Both the position numbers and the translations under genes were made by a program. This document shows, piece after piece, positions 41,893 to 50,576 of a stretch of 64,000 nucleotides of DNA. The notes beneath the pieces were generated by a model that saw only the letters and a list, made by a program, of their open reading frames with translations, did not search any database and had not been told where the DNA came from. Source of the stretch: Anaerolineales bacterium (GTDB lineage Bacteria > Chloroflexota > Anaerolineae > Anaerolineales > Villigracilaceae); assembly GCA_020851785.1 (NCBI GenBank), contig JADZCC010000039.1:43710-107709 (forward strand), written 5' to 3'. The stretch's first letter is position 1. Every line of letters starts with the position of its first letter.

Positions 41893-42963
41893 ATGAATAA
41901 GAAAAAACTACTTGCGTGCGTTGGCTTGATTTTGACCCTGGCCTGTAACCTGGGCGTGGCCACGCCTTTACCCGAAGATTCGGGCCTGCTGGCCACGCTC
42001 TCCGCTTCTACCCCGCAGACGAATTTCACGCCGTCATATTTTCCAGCTACGGCCATCCCAACCCTTACTTCGGAATTTAACTTTGCCACTGGCGCGCCCA
42101 CGCTGGCCATTTCCACGCCGATTCTCACAGACCCGCCCACTGGAAAAATTGTCTTCACCTGCCAAATTTTCAAGGTGCAGGCCAGCAATCAGATTTGTAT
42201 GATCAATGCAGACGGCACGGGCTTTCGCCGCCTGACCACGGACGATGGCCGTCAGCATTATTACGCTTCGCTCGCGCCGGATGGCAAGCGCGCTTTGTAT
42301 GCGGCGTTTCGGGAAGAAAATATTTTTGAAATTTACGAAATGAATTTGGAGACTGGCGCAGTGAAGCAGTTGACGAATAAGCTTGGCGTGGCGAATGCGC
42401 CGGAAGTTTCGCCAAATGGCAAGACCATTGTCTTCATGCGCTGGACTGTGCATTCAAACCGCAATCTGATTTTTTTGATGGATCGGGATGGCGGCAACCC
42501 GGGCAACATTCCGCACGCAGAAGGCTGGGACCCCACCTGGTCGCCGGATGGAAAATATATTTTGTTCGCTTCAAATTTGGATGGCGGCGCAACGCAACTT
42601 TACACCATCCGCGCAGACGGGAAGGAACTGCATAAAATTAGCAATCTGCCCGCCATTCGCGGACGGAGCGATTGGTCGCCGGATGGCCAATTTATCGTCA
42701 CCTATTCTGGCGAGGCGTGGAAGCGCGAGGTGTATATTATGAATGCGGACGGAACGAACGCGCGCGTCTTAACTCCAGCGGGCGGAAACGCTCAAGGCCC
42801 GTCCATCTCGCCGGATGGAAAATGGGTGGCCTTTACGGCTTATTACGATCACCCTAACGACGATCATGGCTGTGAAATTTACATCATCCGCACGGATGGC
42901 ACAGACTTAAGAAGGTTAACCAAGAACGATTATTGCGACTATCAGCCGCGCTGGGGGCCGTAA
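41893..42963 (+). CDS. TolB-like WD40/PD40 beta-propeller lipoprotein
   Basis: A 356-aa lipoprotein with lipobox LTLAC, a Thr/Pro-rich linker (about 25-75) and a six-bladed beta-propeller. PD40-type repeats are clear: SPNGKTIVF, SPDGKYILFAS, SPDGQFIVTY and SPDGKWVAFTA, each followed by a G-T/D 'YxxxxDG' strand such as IYIIRTDGTDLRRLT. Located outside the membrane; probably a binding scaffold. The start at 41893 (MNKKK) is preferred to a TTG 12 bases upstream. It is not linked to Tol-Pal genes, so the TolB similarity is structural only. Confidence 0.88.
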   Translation: MNKKKLLACVGLILTLACNLGVATPLPEDSGLLATLSASTPQTNFTPSYFPATAIPTLTSEFNFATGAPTLAISTPILTDPPTGKIVFTCQIFKVQASNQICMINADGTGFRRLTTDDGRQHYYASLAPDGKRALYAAFREENIFEIYEMNLETGAVKQLTNKLGVANAPEVSPNGKTIVFMRWTVHSNRNLIFLMDRDGGNPGNIPHAEGWDPTWSPDGKYILFASNLDGGATQLYTIRADGKELHKISNLPAIRGRSDWSPDGQFIVTYSGEAWKREVYIMNADGTNARVLTPAGGNAQGPSISPDGKWVAFTAYYDHPNDDHGCEIYIIRTDGTDLRRLTKNDYCDYQPRWGP

Positions 42964-43023
42964 CAGCGTGGGAAATATTTCCGAAGCTGAATCAGGCTGG
43001 GGCGCGCGCGCCGCGTTTTTAAT

Positions 43024-44727
43024 CTAACTGATTTTTAAATCTTTCAAATTTAATTGGTAACTCACGCGCCCGTTGAACTCGTTGGTTTCGTATGTGAACA
43101 AAAGGTCGACGCGCGCGGGCATTTGTTTGGCCCATTCTCCCAATTTGAATCCGATGCAATCGTGTAGATAGCGGCTTTCGTCTTCCACGCTCATTTTCAA
43201 ATGCTTGCCATCCGCGCCGACTGTGCGGGAGTTTTTGACCTTGACGTTTCTGGCGATGAAAACGGCGTCGCGGTTGCCATAGCCGGTTGGCTCCAGATAA
43301 CTGAGGATCTTAATCAGTTCTGGCCGCATATCCGTTAACGAAACTTCGGCGTCGGCCATTAAAGTCGGCGTGAGGTCTTGCCCGCTCAATTTTTCTTTGG
43401 CGATATTTTTCAAACGTTCGACAAATGCGTTTAGATTTTCATTGGCCACCGTGAAGCCTGCGGCCGCCGCGTGACCGCCATGCCGGACGAGCAGATCGGC
43501 GCATTGATCGAGCGCGTCGGTGATGTGAAATTCGGGGATGGAACGACACGAGCCGCGCGTCTCTTCCGCGCCTTGGGCGGCGACGACGGAAGGGAGATAG
43601 TACTTCTCTGTGAGTCGGGAGGCGGCCAAACCGACGACGCCGGTGTTGAAGGTTGCGTCGGCCGCAAAGAGGAGAAAATTTTCGGCGTTGGCGTCCACGG
43701 CGAGTTCTTCGGCTTTGGCTTGCATTTCGCGTGTGATCTGTTGGCGTTCACGGTTTTGTAAATCCAGTTGTTGGGCCAGTTGACCGGCGCGGAAGACGTC
43801 TTTGGTGGTGAGCAATTCAAAGGCGGCCAGCGCTTCTTTTAATCGTCCCGCCGCGTTTAAGCGCGGCCCTAACTTAAAGCCAATGTCCATTGCGTTGACT
43901 TTGGCCAGCGGTAGTTCGGCCACTCCGGCGAGCGAGAAGAGTCCTTGCCGTGAGGTTTGTTTCATTTGTCTGAGTCCGCGGCGGACGAGGATGCGATTTT
44001 CGCCGACCAATGGAGCCAGGTCTGCCACGGTGCCAAGCGCCACGAGGTCTAACAAGAAATCCAGGCTGTATTTTTGAGAGAGTTCGCTGAAGAGCGCTTC
44101 GGCAATTTTGTAGGCAATGCCCACGCCCGCTAAATCTTTATCGGGATAGAGGTCTCCATGTTGTTTGGGGTTGATGACGGCCAGCGCGGGCGGTAAAGCT
44201 CCTTCGGCGGGGTGATGGTGGTCGCTGATGATTAAATCCAACCCGATTTGTTTGGCATGTTCGGCTTCGTTGGGCGAGCGGATGCCGCAATCTACCGTGA
44301 TGACTAACTTTATGCCGCTGGCTTGCAGTTCGTCCAGCGCGTTGTTGTTTAAGCCGTAGCCTTCTTCAAAGCGGTTGGGGATGTATTCGCGGACGTTGGC
44401 GCCTAGGACTTGAAGCGCCTGCACGAGTAGGGCGGTGGCGGTCACGCCGTCCACGTCGTAATCGCCATAGATGGCGATTGGCTGATTATGTTTCAGCGCG
44501 AATTGGATTCGGTCAATCGCGGCGCGCATTCCGGTCATTTGAAAGGGGGCGGTGTTGAAATCCGCTTTGCCGTTGAGGAAGGCGCGGGCTTCTGCGTCAG
44601 CGGAGAAGCCGCGGTTGAAGAGGATTTGGCGTAACAGCGGAGGAAATTTTTCCAGCGCTGAATCAGCTTCGGGCGTGAGGAGCGGCGGAATGATCCAGCG
44701 TTTATTCAGCGCCATGCGGTTGACCAT
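43024..44727 (-). CDS. recJ: Single-stranded-DNA exonuclease RecJ
   Basis: A 567-aa cytosolic 5'-3' ssDNA exonuclease used in recombination and mismatch repair. The DHH core is intact: DYDVDGVTATALL (about residue 82), TVDCGIRS, ISDHHHPAE and later RHGGHAAAAGFTV of the DHHA1 domain (about 410-420). A C-terminal OB-like domain follows. Length is normal for the family. The start at 44727 or 44715 overlaps the end of the GT87 gene; both ATGs lack a strong ribosome binding site, so coupling to the upstream gene is likely. Confidence 0.93.
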   Translation of the reverse strand: MVNRMALNKRWIIPPLLTPEADSALEKFPPLLRQILFNRGFSADAEARAFLNGKADFNTAPFQMTGMRAAIDRIQFALKHNQPIAIYGDYDVDGVTATALLVQALQVLGANVREYIPNRFEEGYGLNNNALDELQASGIKLVITVDCGIRSPNEAEHAKQIGLDLIISDHHHPAEGALPPALAVINPKQHGDLYPDKDLAGVGIAYKIAEALFSELSQKYSLDFLLDLVALGTVADLAPLVGENRILVRRGLRQMKQTSRQGLFSLAGVAELPLAKVNAMDIGFKLGPRLNAAGRLKEALAAFELLTTKDVFRAGQLAQQLDLQNRERQQITREMQAKAEELAVDANAENFLLFAADATFNTGVVGLAASRLTEKYYLPSVVAAQGAEETRGSCRSIPEFHITDALDQCADLLVRHGGHAAAAGFTVANENLNAFVERLKNIAKEKLSGQDLTPTLMADAEVSLTDMRPELIKILSYLEPTGYGNRDAVFIARNVKVKNSRTVGADGKHLKMSVEDESRYLHDCIGFKLGEWAKQMPARVDLLFTYETNEFNGRVSYQLNLKDLKIS

Positions 44728-46072
44728 CCAAAAAGAAGGAATTGTCTTTGCGGCCTTTCACAATCCATAACAAGCCGGGGAGGATGAGGATGCCGAAAAG
44801 TTTGACGTAAGACCAGGGGAAGAAGTCGAAGGTGGGCATGAGGAAGATGAATAGATACGCCGCGCCAAACCAGAGCCATTCTTTGGGTTGCTCCAATTTT
44901 TTTAATAGCAATAAAAATGGGAGCGCCAGAAAAACGCCATGATGTTCCCAGATTAATGGCGAGGCAATGACCATTGCGAATAAAAGCGCGGGCAGGGCGT
45001 TGTAAAGTTTGGCGTTTTCGGCTTTGGCGTATAAGCCGGCGGTCGTTAAGCTGATGAAGATTGCGAATCCGGTTACGCTGAACTTGGCGAGATAGACGAA
45101 GGCTTGAACCAGTTTTGCATTCATGCGCAGATAGGCGAGCGAGACGTTGAAAAATGAGTCGAATGAACTGTCGCGCAGGCTGAATTCGCGGGGGGCGGCG
45201 AGCAGGGCGGCGTTGTGGATGAATTGCAGGTAGGGATCAAAGCCGTAAAGCGCGACGGTGAACAGCGCGACGAAGATTAAGTTGAGGCAGAGATAGGCCA
45301 GCCACTTCCAGTTAAGCTCCAGCAGGAAGGCCAGAACCAGAATCATTGGAGAAGCTTTCAGGTGTACGGCGAGCGCCAAAGCTAGCGCGGAAAGGAAGGG
45401 TTTGTTTTTGTAAAGCAGGAGGCTGAGGAAAATGAGATTAAGTACATGTAAATTAACTTGCACGTAGAGCAAAGTTCGCAAGAGCGGCATGTTGACCAGC
45501 ATAAATACAGTCGTAACGATTGCGGCGGACTCCGCTTTAAATTGATAACGCTCCAGCGTTCGGCATAGTAAATAATAGAATGCGAATAGCGAGAGCAAAT
45601 TTGCAAGCCAGCACACGATTAACATGCCGTCTTCGCCCAGCGGCGTGAGCAGGGAAAGCAGGGTGGCCCAAAACGGCGGATAGATGTAGGTGTCGGGAAG
45701 CGGTTGATGTTGGTAAAGTTTGAACGCGGCTTCGATGTAATAGCCAATGTCGCCGTAGCGAATCCGTTCGCGCAAAACGTTCAAATAGGTCACGGCGACG
45801 ATAAAAAATCCAGCCCAGGCGTATAAATTACTGTGCGTGATTTTATTTTTGTAAAGTAATCCCAGCGCCAGCCCGGCCAACAGCCAAACGCATCCCGCCG
45901 AGGCGAGCGCGAGCGGCGTGTAGGTGAGTGGGCTATCTTGCACGTAGGCTTGAAATCCGTCCAAGCCGTTGCGCGTTACAATCCACAGACATTGAAAACC
46001 GATCAGCGCTGTAATTCCCAGCCAAACCTTGAAGGCGTTGCGCGTAATTTTCCCGAAAGCAAATCCTGCCAT
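44702..46072 (-). CDS. GT87-family membrane glycosyltransferase
   Basis: A 456-aa polytopic protein with about 11 membrane helices and a short extracytoplasmic motif region after helix 3 (RYGDIGYYIEAAFKLYQHQPLPDTYIYPPFWA). This arrangement is typical of GT-C type GT87 enzymes (DUF2029), which transfer mannose or arabinose from polyprenyl-phosphate sugars outside the membrane. The acidic residues of RYGDIGYY are the likely catalytic site. It overlaps recJ by up to 26 bp, an unusual pairing. A TATACT box 7 nt upstream of ATG suggests a leaderless transcript. Confidence 0.83.
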   Translation of the reverse strand: MAGFAFGKITRNAFKVWLGITALIGFQCLWIVTRNGLDGFQAYVQDSPLTYTPLALASAGCVWLLAGLALGLLYKNKITHSNLYAWAGFFIVAVTYLNVLRERIRYGDIGYYIEAAFKLYQHQPLPDTYIYPPFWATLLSLLTPLGEDGMLIVCWLANLLSLFAFYYLLCRTLERYQFKAESAAIVTTVFMLVNMPLLRTLLYVQVNLHVLNLIFLSLLLYKNKPFLSALALALAVHLKASPMILVLAFLLELNWKWLAYLCLNLIFVALFTVALYGFDPYLQFIHNAALLAAPREFSLRDSSFDSFFNVSLAYLRMNAKLVQAFVYLAKFSVTGFAIFISLTTAGLYAKAENAKLYNALPALLFAMVIASPLIWEHHGVFLALPFLLLLKKLEQPKEWLWFGAAYLFIFLMPTFDFFPWSYVKLFGILILPGLLWIVKGRKDNSFFLDGQPHGAE

Positions 46073-46079
46073 TTAAACG

Positions 46080-46085
46080 AGTATA
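46080..46085 (-). promoter_or_regulatory. -10 box (TATACT) for leaderless GT87 transcript
   Basis: TATACT on the minus strand ends 7 nt before the ATG at 46072. It is divergent from the promoter at 46095-46122. Confidence 0.45.
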
Positions 46086-46094
46086 AGCGAGTCT

Positions 46095-46122
46095 TTGGTC
46101 AGCAGGAAGGGTAAGGTATAAT
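46095..46122 (+). promoter_or_regulatory. Sigma-70 promoter of the 46141 gene
   Basis: TTGGTC (46095-46100), a 16-bp spacer and TATAAT (46117-46122). An AAGGAG site follows at 46128-46133, so this gene has a short leader, unlike its leaderless neighbours. Confidence 0.65.
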
Positions 46123-46140
46123 TTGTTAAGGAGATGAGCG

Positions 46141-46656
46141 ATGAAACCTTTGGGCGCAGATGAAAAAAGTACAACGGTAATGGTGTATACCCAGACCATG
46201 TTGGTGCGGGGGGAGATTGTGCTGAAAGAAAACGTGCGCGTGAGCATTTGGCTTCGCACGCAGGGCGCGCCGACTTTCATCCATTTGCTTAAGCCGCAAG
46301 TGGTGGTGTTGGGCGGTTCTCCGCCTAAGACCTACGCCTATGAAGAAATTTATGTGCCTACCGAACAAGTCCTTGCGTTTCACCTCGTCCCGCCTGCGGC
46401 TGAGTCGCTGGATTATGACGAAACCGAAGGGAATCGCAAAATGCAGGGCGTGAATTTACTGCTCGGTTCTTTTGTGTTGAAGGGTAAAATGCGCGTCTCG
46501 GCCGCCGCTGAATTTTCCTCCAGTTTGGAAGTGATGAAAGCCTCCTGGGTTTCGGTGTACGATGCTGAAATCACGAATCCTTATTTGGCGCAATTTTCGG
46601 TCAGCGTTCCAATGTTGTTGGTCAGCCCTAATAAGGTGGCAATTGGCATCTTTTGA
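46141..46656 (+). CDS. Conserved beta-rich protein of unknown function
   Basis: A 171-aa soluble protein predicted to be mostly beta strands, starting with MVYTQTMLVRGEIVL and two related halves that each contain a 'V....L..G.I/K.R' strand pair (near residues 13-30 and 105-120). No signal peptide, membrane segment or catalytic motif. I do not recognise the family beyond a resemblance to small hypothetical proteins of Anaerolineae. An AAGGAG site 7 nt before ATG and a good promoter support expression. It is followed by ridA after 46 bp. Confidence 0.7.
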   Translation: MKPLGADEKSTTVMVYTQTMLVRGEIVLKENVRVSIWLRTQGAPTFIHLLKPQVVVLGGSPPKTYAYEEIYVPTEQVLAFHLVPPAAESLDYDETEGNRKMQGVNLLLGSFVLKGKMRVSAAAEFSSSLEVMKASWVSVYDAEITNPYLAQFSVSVPMLLVSPNKVAIGIF

Positions 46657-46702
46657 GTTTTATGCGAGCGACTCTATCTCATACAAAGAGGATTTGATTT
46701 AA

Positions 46703-47086
46703 ATGAAAAAAGAAATTGTGCAGACGGAAAAAGCCCCCCAGGCCATTGGCCCTTACTCGCAAGCCATTCGTACAGAGACGGCGGTTTATACGGCCGGTCA
46801 ACTGGGGATTGACCCGGCCACCGGCGAATTGGTTTCGAATGAAATTGAAGGCCAAACCCGTCAGGTTCTGAAAAATTTGCAAGCCGTGTTGGAAGCCGCA
46901 GGCGCTTCCGCCGCAACGGTGGTCAAGACCACCGTTTTCCTTAAGCAGATGGGCGATTTTGCCAAAATGAACGCAATTTATGGTGAAGTCTTTGGCGCGA
47001 ACCCTCCAGCGCGGAGCACCATCGCTGTGGCGGGCTTGCCCAAAGATGCATTGGTGGAAATTGAAGCGGTGGCTTTAATCGCTTAA
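46703..47086 (+). CDS. ridA: RidA family reactive intermediate deaminase
   Basis: A 127-aa protein of the YjgF/YER057c/UK114 family, normally a trimer. It hydrolyses reactive enamine/imine intermediates made by PLP enzymes such as threonine dehydratase. Family blocks QAIGPYSQAI, YTAGQLGIDPATGELV, the catalytic Arg in PPARSTIAV and the C-terminal VEIEAVALI are all present, so it belongs to the active RidA subgroup. A GAGG site lies about 11 nt before ATG. Confidence 0.95.
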   Translation: MKKEIVQTEKAPQAIGPYSQAIRTETAVYTAGQLGIDPATGELVSNEIEGQTRQVLKNLQAVLEAAGASAATVVKTTVFLKQMGDFAKMNAIYGEVFGANPPARSTIAVAGLPKDALVEIEAVALIA

Positions 47087-47114
47087 GGGCTTGTGAGCCT
47101 GAAAAGCGGCGAAG

Positions 47115-47123
47115 TGGTAGAAT
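47115..47123 (+). promoter_or_regulatory. Candidate extended -10 promoter of the exopolysaccharide operon
   Basis: TGGTAGAAT (core TAGAAT at 47118-47123), an extended -10. It would give a leader of about 50 nt before the GT2 start at 47179. No clear -35. Confidence 0.4.
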
Positions 47124-47178
47124 ATGCGCCCGCAGTTGGCTGGGTGGAGAACCCCCGCGACTGACGAAACAACTACTC

Positions 47179-48183
47179 ATGCACCCTTTTGTTTCCATTA
47201 TTGTCCCTTGTTATAATGAAGAGAAAACCATTCGCTATTTGTTATCTGCCATTCATGCGCAGACGTATCCGCTCGCGCAGGTTGAATTGATTATTGCGGA
47301 TGGAAATTCTACCGACGCAACTGCGGCGGTAATTTCGGCTTTTGAACGCGAGCACGCAGACTTGAAGATTCGTCTGGTTCAGAATGTGAAGCGCACCATC
47401 CCGGCGGCGCTGAATCAGGCCATTCGAGAGGCGCGCGGCGAGATCATCGTTCGGCTGGATGCGCACTCTATTCCAATCCCGGAGTACGTGGCGCGTTGCG
47501 TGCAGGCGCATCAAGCGCATCAGGGCGATAACATTGGCGGCGTGTGGGAGATTCGCCCCGGCGCTGAAACCTGGATGGCTGAATCCATCGCTTTTGCGGC
47601 GGCGCATCCGCTGGGCGTGGGAGACGCGCTTTATCGCTTGAACGCCAAGGCAGGCCCGGTGGATACGGTTCCGTTCGGCTCTTTCAAGCGGACGCTGATT
47701 GAGCGCATCGGCGGCTTTGATGAAACTTTATTAGCCAACGAAGATTATGAATTTAACGCGCGCATTCGCGAGACTGGCGGCGTGGTCTGGCTGGACCCGG
47801 CGCTTCGGTCAATTTATTTTTCCAGAAGCACGCTTGCTCAATTGGCGCTTCAATATTGGCGTTATGGATATTGGAAGTTGCGAATGTTGAAGCGTTATCC
47901 GCAGACGCTTCGCTGGCGGCAGGCTCTGCCGCCCGCTTTTGTGTTAAGCCTGCTTGGGCTGAGTGTGTTATCCTTGTTTTTTGCTTTGGCAAAATATCTT
48001 TTGCTGGCGCAAATCTGTTTCTATGTTTTGGCGCTGATGGGCGCTGGCGTGAAGCTGGCGCTGGAAAAGAAGAAACTTTTTCTGGCGTTGGGCTTGCCGC
48101 TGGCTATTGCAACCATGCATTGGGCCTGGGGCGCCGGTTTTTTGTGGAGCGCCGCCTCAAGTTTGTTGAAAAAAAATGGCTGA
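47179..48183 (+). CDS. GT2-family glycosyltransferase (ExoA-like)
   Basis: A 334-aa inner-membrane glycosyltransferase. The GT-A domain starts with FVSIIVPCYNEEKTI and has DGNSTDAT, a DxD-type RLDAH motif and the acceptor block GGFDETLLANEDYEFNAR. Hydrophobic segments at about 240-265 and 285-325 anchor the C-terminus. Similar proteins (ExoA type) add early sugars to lipid-linked repeat units. It opens an operon of six genes and its stop overlaps the next start by 8 bp. Confidence 0.9.
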   Translation: MHPFVSIIVPCYNEEKTIRYLLSAIHAQTYPLAQVELIIADGNSTDATAAVISAFEREHADLKIRLVQNVKRTIPAALNQAIREARGEIIVRLDAHSIPIPEYVARCVQAHQAHQGDNIGGVWEIRPGAETWMAESIAFAAAHPLGVGDALYRLNAKAGPVDTVPFGSFKRTLIERIGGFDETLLANEDYEFNARIRETGGVVWLDPALRSIYFSRSTLAQLALQYWRYGYWKLRMLKRYPQTLRWRQALPPAFVLSLLGLSVLSLFFALAKYLLLAQICFYVLALMGAGVKLALEKKKLFLALGLPLAIATMHWAWGAGFLWSAASSLLKKNG

Positions 48184-49621
48184 TATTTATCACCCCTCTT
48201 TAAGACTGCGCCCCAGCGAACAACGCTTCATCCTTTTACTGGGCGATTTGGTCGCTTCGGTCTGCGCTTTGTTTGGCTCGCTGTATGTCTGGCGCGAGTA
48301 CAATCGTCTGGTTTTGCTGGCCGAGGGCTTTACTGAAAATCAGATTCGCAGGTTTCAATTGGGGATTGAAGTCCCGCTTTGGTTTTATGTCCTGCCGTTG
48401 ATTTGGTTGGTCCTCCTGGTGGAATCTTATGAGCTTCATACCGCCGCAAATTGGAAACGCACGTTGCGTTCGATTGCTGTCGCTCCGTTAACCGGCCTGG
48501 CCCTTTATTCAATTCTATTTATCTTTATTCATGAACCCAACGCCCTGCCGCGTATTGGCGTGGGCGCCTTTTTGGTGATTGCCACCCTTTTGACTTTAAT
48601 GTTACGCGGCTTGTACATCCGCTTATACACGTCCTCTGGATTAATGCGTCGTTTCGTGATTGTTGGGGCCGGGCGGGGCGGGCGCTCGCTTGCGGAAGTG
48701 CATTCCAAATTACACCCTCCGCCGTTTCTGCTCTTGGGCTACATTGACGACGATCTGGCGAAACAGGGCAAATCCTATAACGGGCTGGCAGTTTTGGGAG
48801 CCAGCGATAAACTTTTGAATTTAATTGACGACCTGCGCATTTCGGACCTGGTGATTGCCATTAATGGAGAGATTAAAGGCGAGACCTTTCAAACCATTCT
48901 GGACGCGCAGGAACGCGGCGTGGAAGTGACGCGGATGCCAATCCTTTACGAAGAAATGACCCAGCGCGTGCCGGTGGAACACCTTGAATCCGATTGGGTG
49001 ATTCGTTCGTTCGTGGATCAAATTCGCGTGCGCGGCATGTACGAGCTTTTCAAAAGGGTGATGGATATTCTGGGTGGAATTGTGGGCGCTTTCATCCTGC
49101 TCCTGATTTTTCCGTTCGTGGCCACGGCCATTGTCCTGGAAAGCGGCTTTCCAATTTTTTATTCGCAGGAACGGCTGGGTAAAGGCGCGAGCGTTTTTAA
49201 GATTAGTAAATTCCGCTCCATGCGGCAAAATGCGGAAGAGGATGGGCAGGCCAAACTGGCGACTGAGAACGATCCTCGCGTCACGCGGGTGGGCGATTTT
49301 CTGCGCAAGACGCGCCTCGATGAAATGCCTCAATTCCTGAGCGTCATTCGCGGCGAGATGAGTTTGGTGGGTCCTCGCGCCGAACGCCCCGAACTGGTGC
49401 GCGAATTTCAAAAACAAATCCCGTTTTATCGCGCGCGCTTGTTGGTCAAGCCGGGGTTGACGGGCTGGGCGCAAATTAATTATGGTTACGTAGCCGACGT
49501 GAAGGAAACATCCGTTAAACTTGAATATGATTTGTATTACATCAAACATCGCACATGGAACTTGGACTTTTCAATTATCCTCAGGACAATCGGCACGGTA
49601 ATTAGAAGGACAGGCAGGTAA
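48176..49621 (+). CDS. Polyprenyl-phosphate sugar-1-phosphate transferase (WbaP/CpsE type)
   Basis: A 481-aa membrane enzyme that starts exopolysaccharide assembly by loading a sugar-1-phosphate on undecaprenyl phosphate. Four to five N-terminal helices (about 18-130), a CoA-binding-3-like Rossmann domain (about 145-260; VGAGRGGRSLAEV), a re-entrant helix (about 290-320), and the bacterial sugar transferase domain to the end (QERLGKGASVFKISKFRSM, RKTRLDEMPQF, VGPRAERPE, KPGLTGWAQINYGY) are all visible. Sugar specificity cannot be told. A 2-bp gap separates it from the epimerase gene. Confidence 0.93.
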   Translation: MADIYHPSLRLRPSEQRFILLLGDLVASVCALFGSLYVWREYNRLVLLAEGFTENQIRRFQLGIEVPLWFYVLPLIWLVLLVESYELHTAANWKRTLRSIAVAPLTGLALYSILFIFIHEPNALPRIGVGAFLVIATLLTLMLRGLYIRLYTSSGLMRRFVIVGAGRGGRSLAEVHSKLHPPPFLLLGYIDDDLAKQGKSYNGLAVLGASDKLLNLIDDLRISDLVIAINGEIKGETFQTILDAQERGVEVTRMPILYEEMTQRVPVEHLESDWVIRSFVDQIRVRGMYELFKRVMDILGGIVGAFILLLIFPFVATAIVLESGFPIFYSQERLGKGASVFKISKFRSMRQNAEEDGQAKLATENDPRVTRVGDFLRKTRLDEMPQFLSVIRGEMSLVGPRAERPELVREFQKQIPFYRARLLVKPGLTGWAQINYGYVADVKETSVKLEYDLYYIKHRTWNLDFSIILRTIGTVIRRTGR

Positions 49622-49623
49622 AA

Positions 49624-50547
49624 ATGAGCTATTTAGTCACAGGCGGCGCCGGGTTTATTGGCTCGCACATTACGCGGGCTTTGCTTCAACAGGGCGCGCA
49701 AGTTCGGGTGTTGGATAATTTTTCTTCGGGCAAGCGCGACAATTTGAAGGGCCTCGATGTTGAAATTATCGAAGGCGACTTGCGCGACGCTTCGCGCGTC
49801 GCCGAGGCGGTGCGCGGCGTCAATATCATTTTCCACGAAGCGGCTTTCGTCTCCGTCCCTGAATCCATGGAGAAGCCGCAGGAATGTTTTGATGTGAACG
49901 TCACCGGCACGTCCATTTTATTTGAAGCCGCGCGCAAAGCGGGAGTGCAACGAGCGGTGATTGCCTCCAGTGCGGCTGTTTATGGCGATTCAACCGCCAT
50001 GCCGTTGGTGGAAGATACGCCGCTCAAACAATTATCTCCTTACGCTTCCTCCAAACGGGTGGATGAAATGTACGCCGAGCTTTATACCAATTCGTTTGGT
50101 TTTGAAGTTGCGGCTCTGCGCTACTTCAACGTCTATGGCCCGCGCCAAAGGCCAGATTCAATGTACGCCGCCGCCGTGCCAATCTTCATCCGCCGCATGT
50201 TGGATAACAAGCCCATTACCGTCTATGGCGATGGCGGGCAATCGCGCGATTTGGTGAACGTGAAAGACGTTGTGCAAGCCAATTTGCTGGCTTCCCAACA
50301 CCCCCAAGCGCCAGGACAGGTCTTCAACGTTTGTACCGGCGTTGAAACGCGCCTGTTGGATTTGCTCGACATCCTCTACGAAATTTTTCCCAACGCTCCC
50401 AAGCATATCCACGCCGAACCGCGCGCGGGCGATATTTATCGTTCGATTGGAACGCCGCAGAAGGCGATGGACGTTCTAGGTTACAAGCCCAGCGTCGCTT
50501 TGGCAGATGGCGTTTACGAAGCTGTTGAAGAAATGCGCAACGCCTAA
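49624..50547 (+). CDS. NAD-dependent UDP-sugar epimerase (SDR, GalE/WbpP-like)
   Basis: A 307-aa extended SDR enzyme. The cofactor motif TGGAGFIG is at residues 6-13, Ser in IASSAAVYG and the YASSK Tyr/Lys pair (about 139-143) complete the active site. The C-terminal substrate block VYGDGGQSRDLVNVKDVV is typical of UDP-glucose/UDP-GlcNAc 4-epimerases. It probably supplies UDP-Gal or UDP-GalNAc to the neighbouring transferases. An AGGT element precedes the ATG 2 bp after the previous stop. Confidence 0.92.
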   Translation: MSYLVTGGAGFIGSHITRALLQQGAQVRVLDNFSSGKRDNLKGLDVEIIEGDLRDASRVAEAVRGVNIIFHEAAFVSVPESMEKPQECFDVNVTGTSILFEAARKAGVQRAVIASSAAVYGDSTAMPLVEDTPLKQLSPYASSKRVDEMYAELYTNSFGFEVAALRYFNVYGPRQRPDSMYAAAVPIFIRRMLDNKPITVYGDGGQSRDLVNVKDVVQANLLASQHPQAPGQVFNVCTGVETRLLDLLDILYEIFPNAPKHIHAEPRAGDIYRSIGTPQKAMDVLGYKPSVALADGVYEAVEEMRNA

Positions 50548-50572
50548 CCTTCAACCTTCAACCTTCAACCTT
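50546..50572 (+). repeat. AACCTTC heptamer tandem repeat (about 3.9 copies)
   Basis: Three exact AACCTTC units plus a partial fourth fill the 29-bp gap between the epimerase stop and the next start. A related GTTGCAG-type repeat lies in the kinase gene at 29911. Confidence 0.85.
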
Positions 50573-50576
50573 TGTT

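Noticed and set aside
41736..42188. 150-codon minus-strand frame in the intergenic region and TolB-like gene
   Set aside because: Its upstream part would lie in A/T-rich non-coding sequence, the rest is antisense to a clear lipoprotein gene, and no motif or ribosome binding site supports it.
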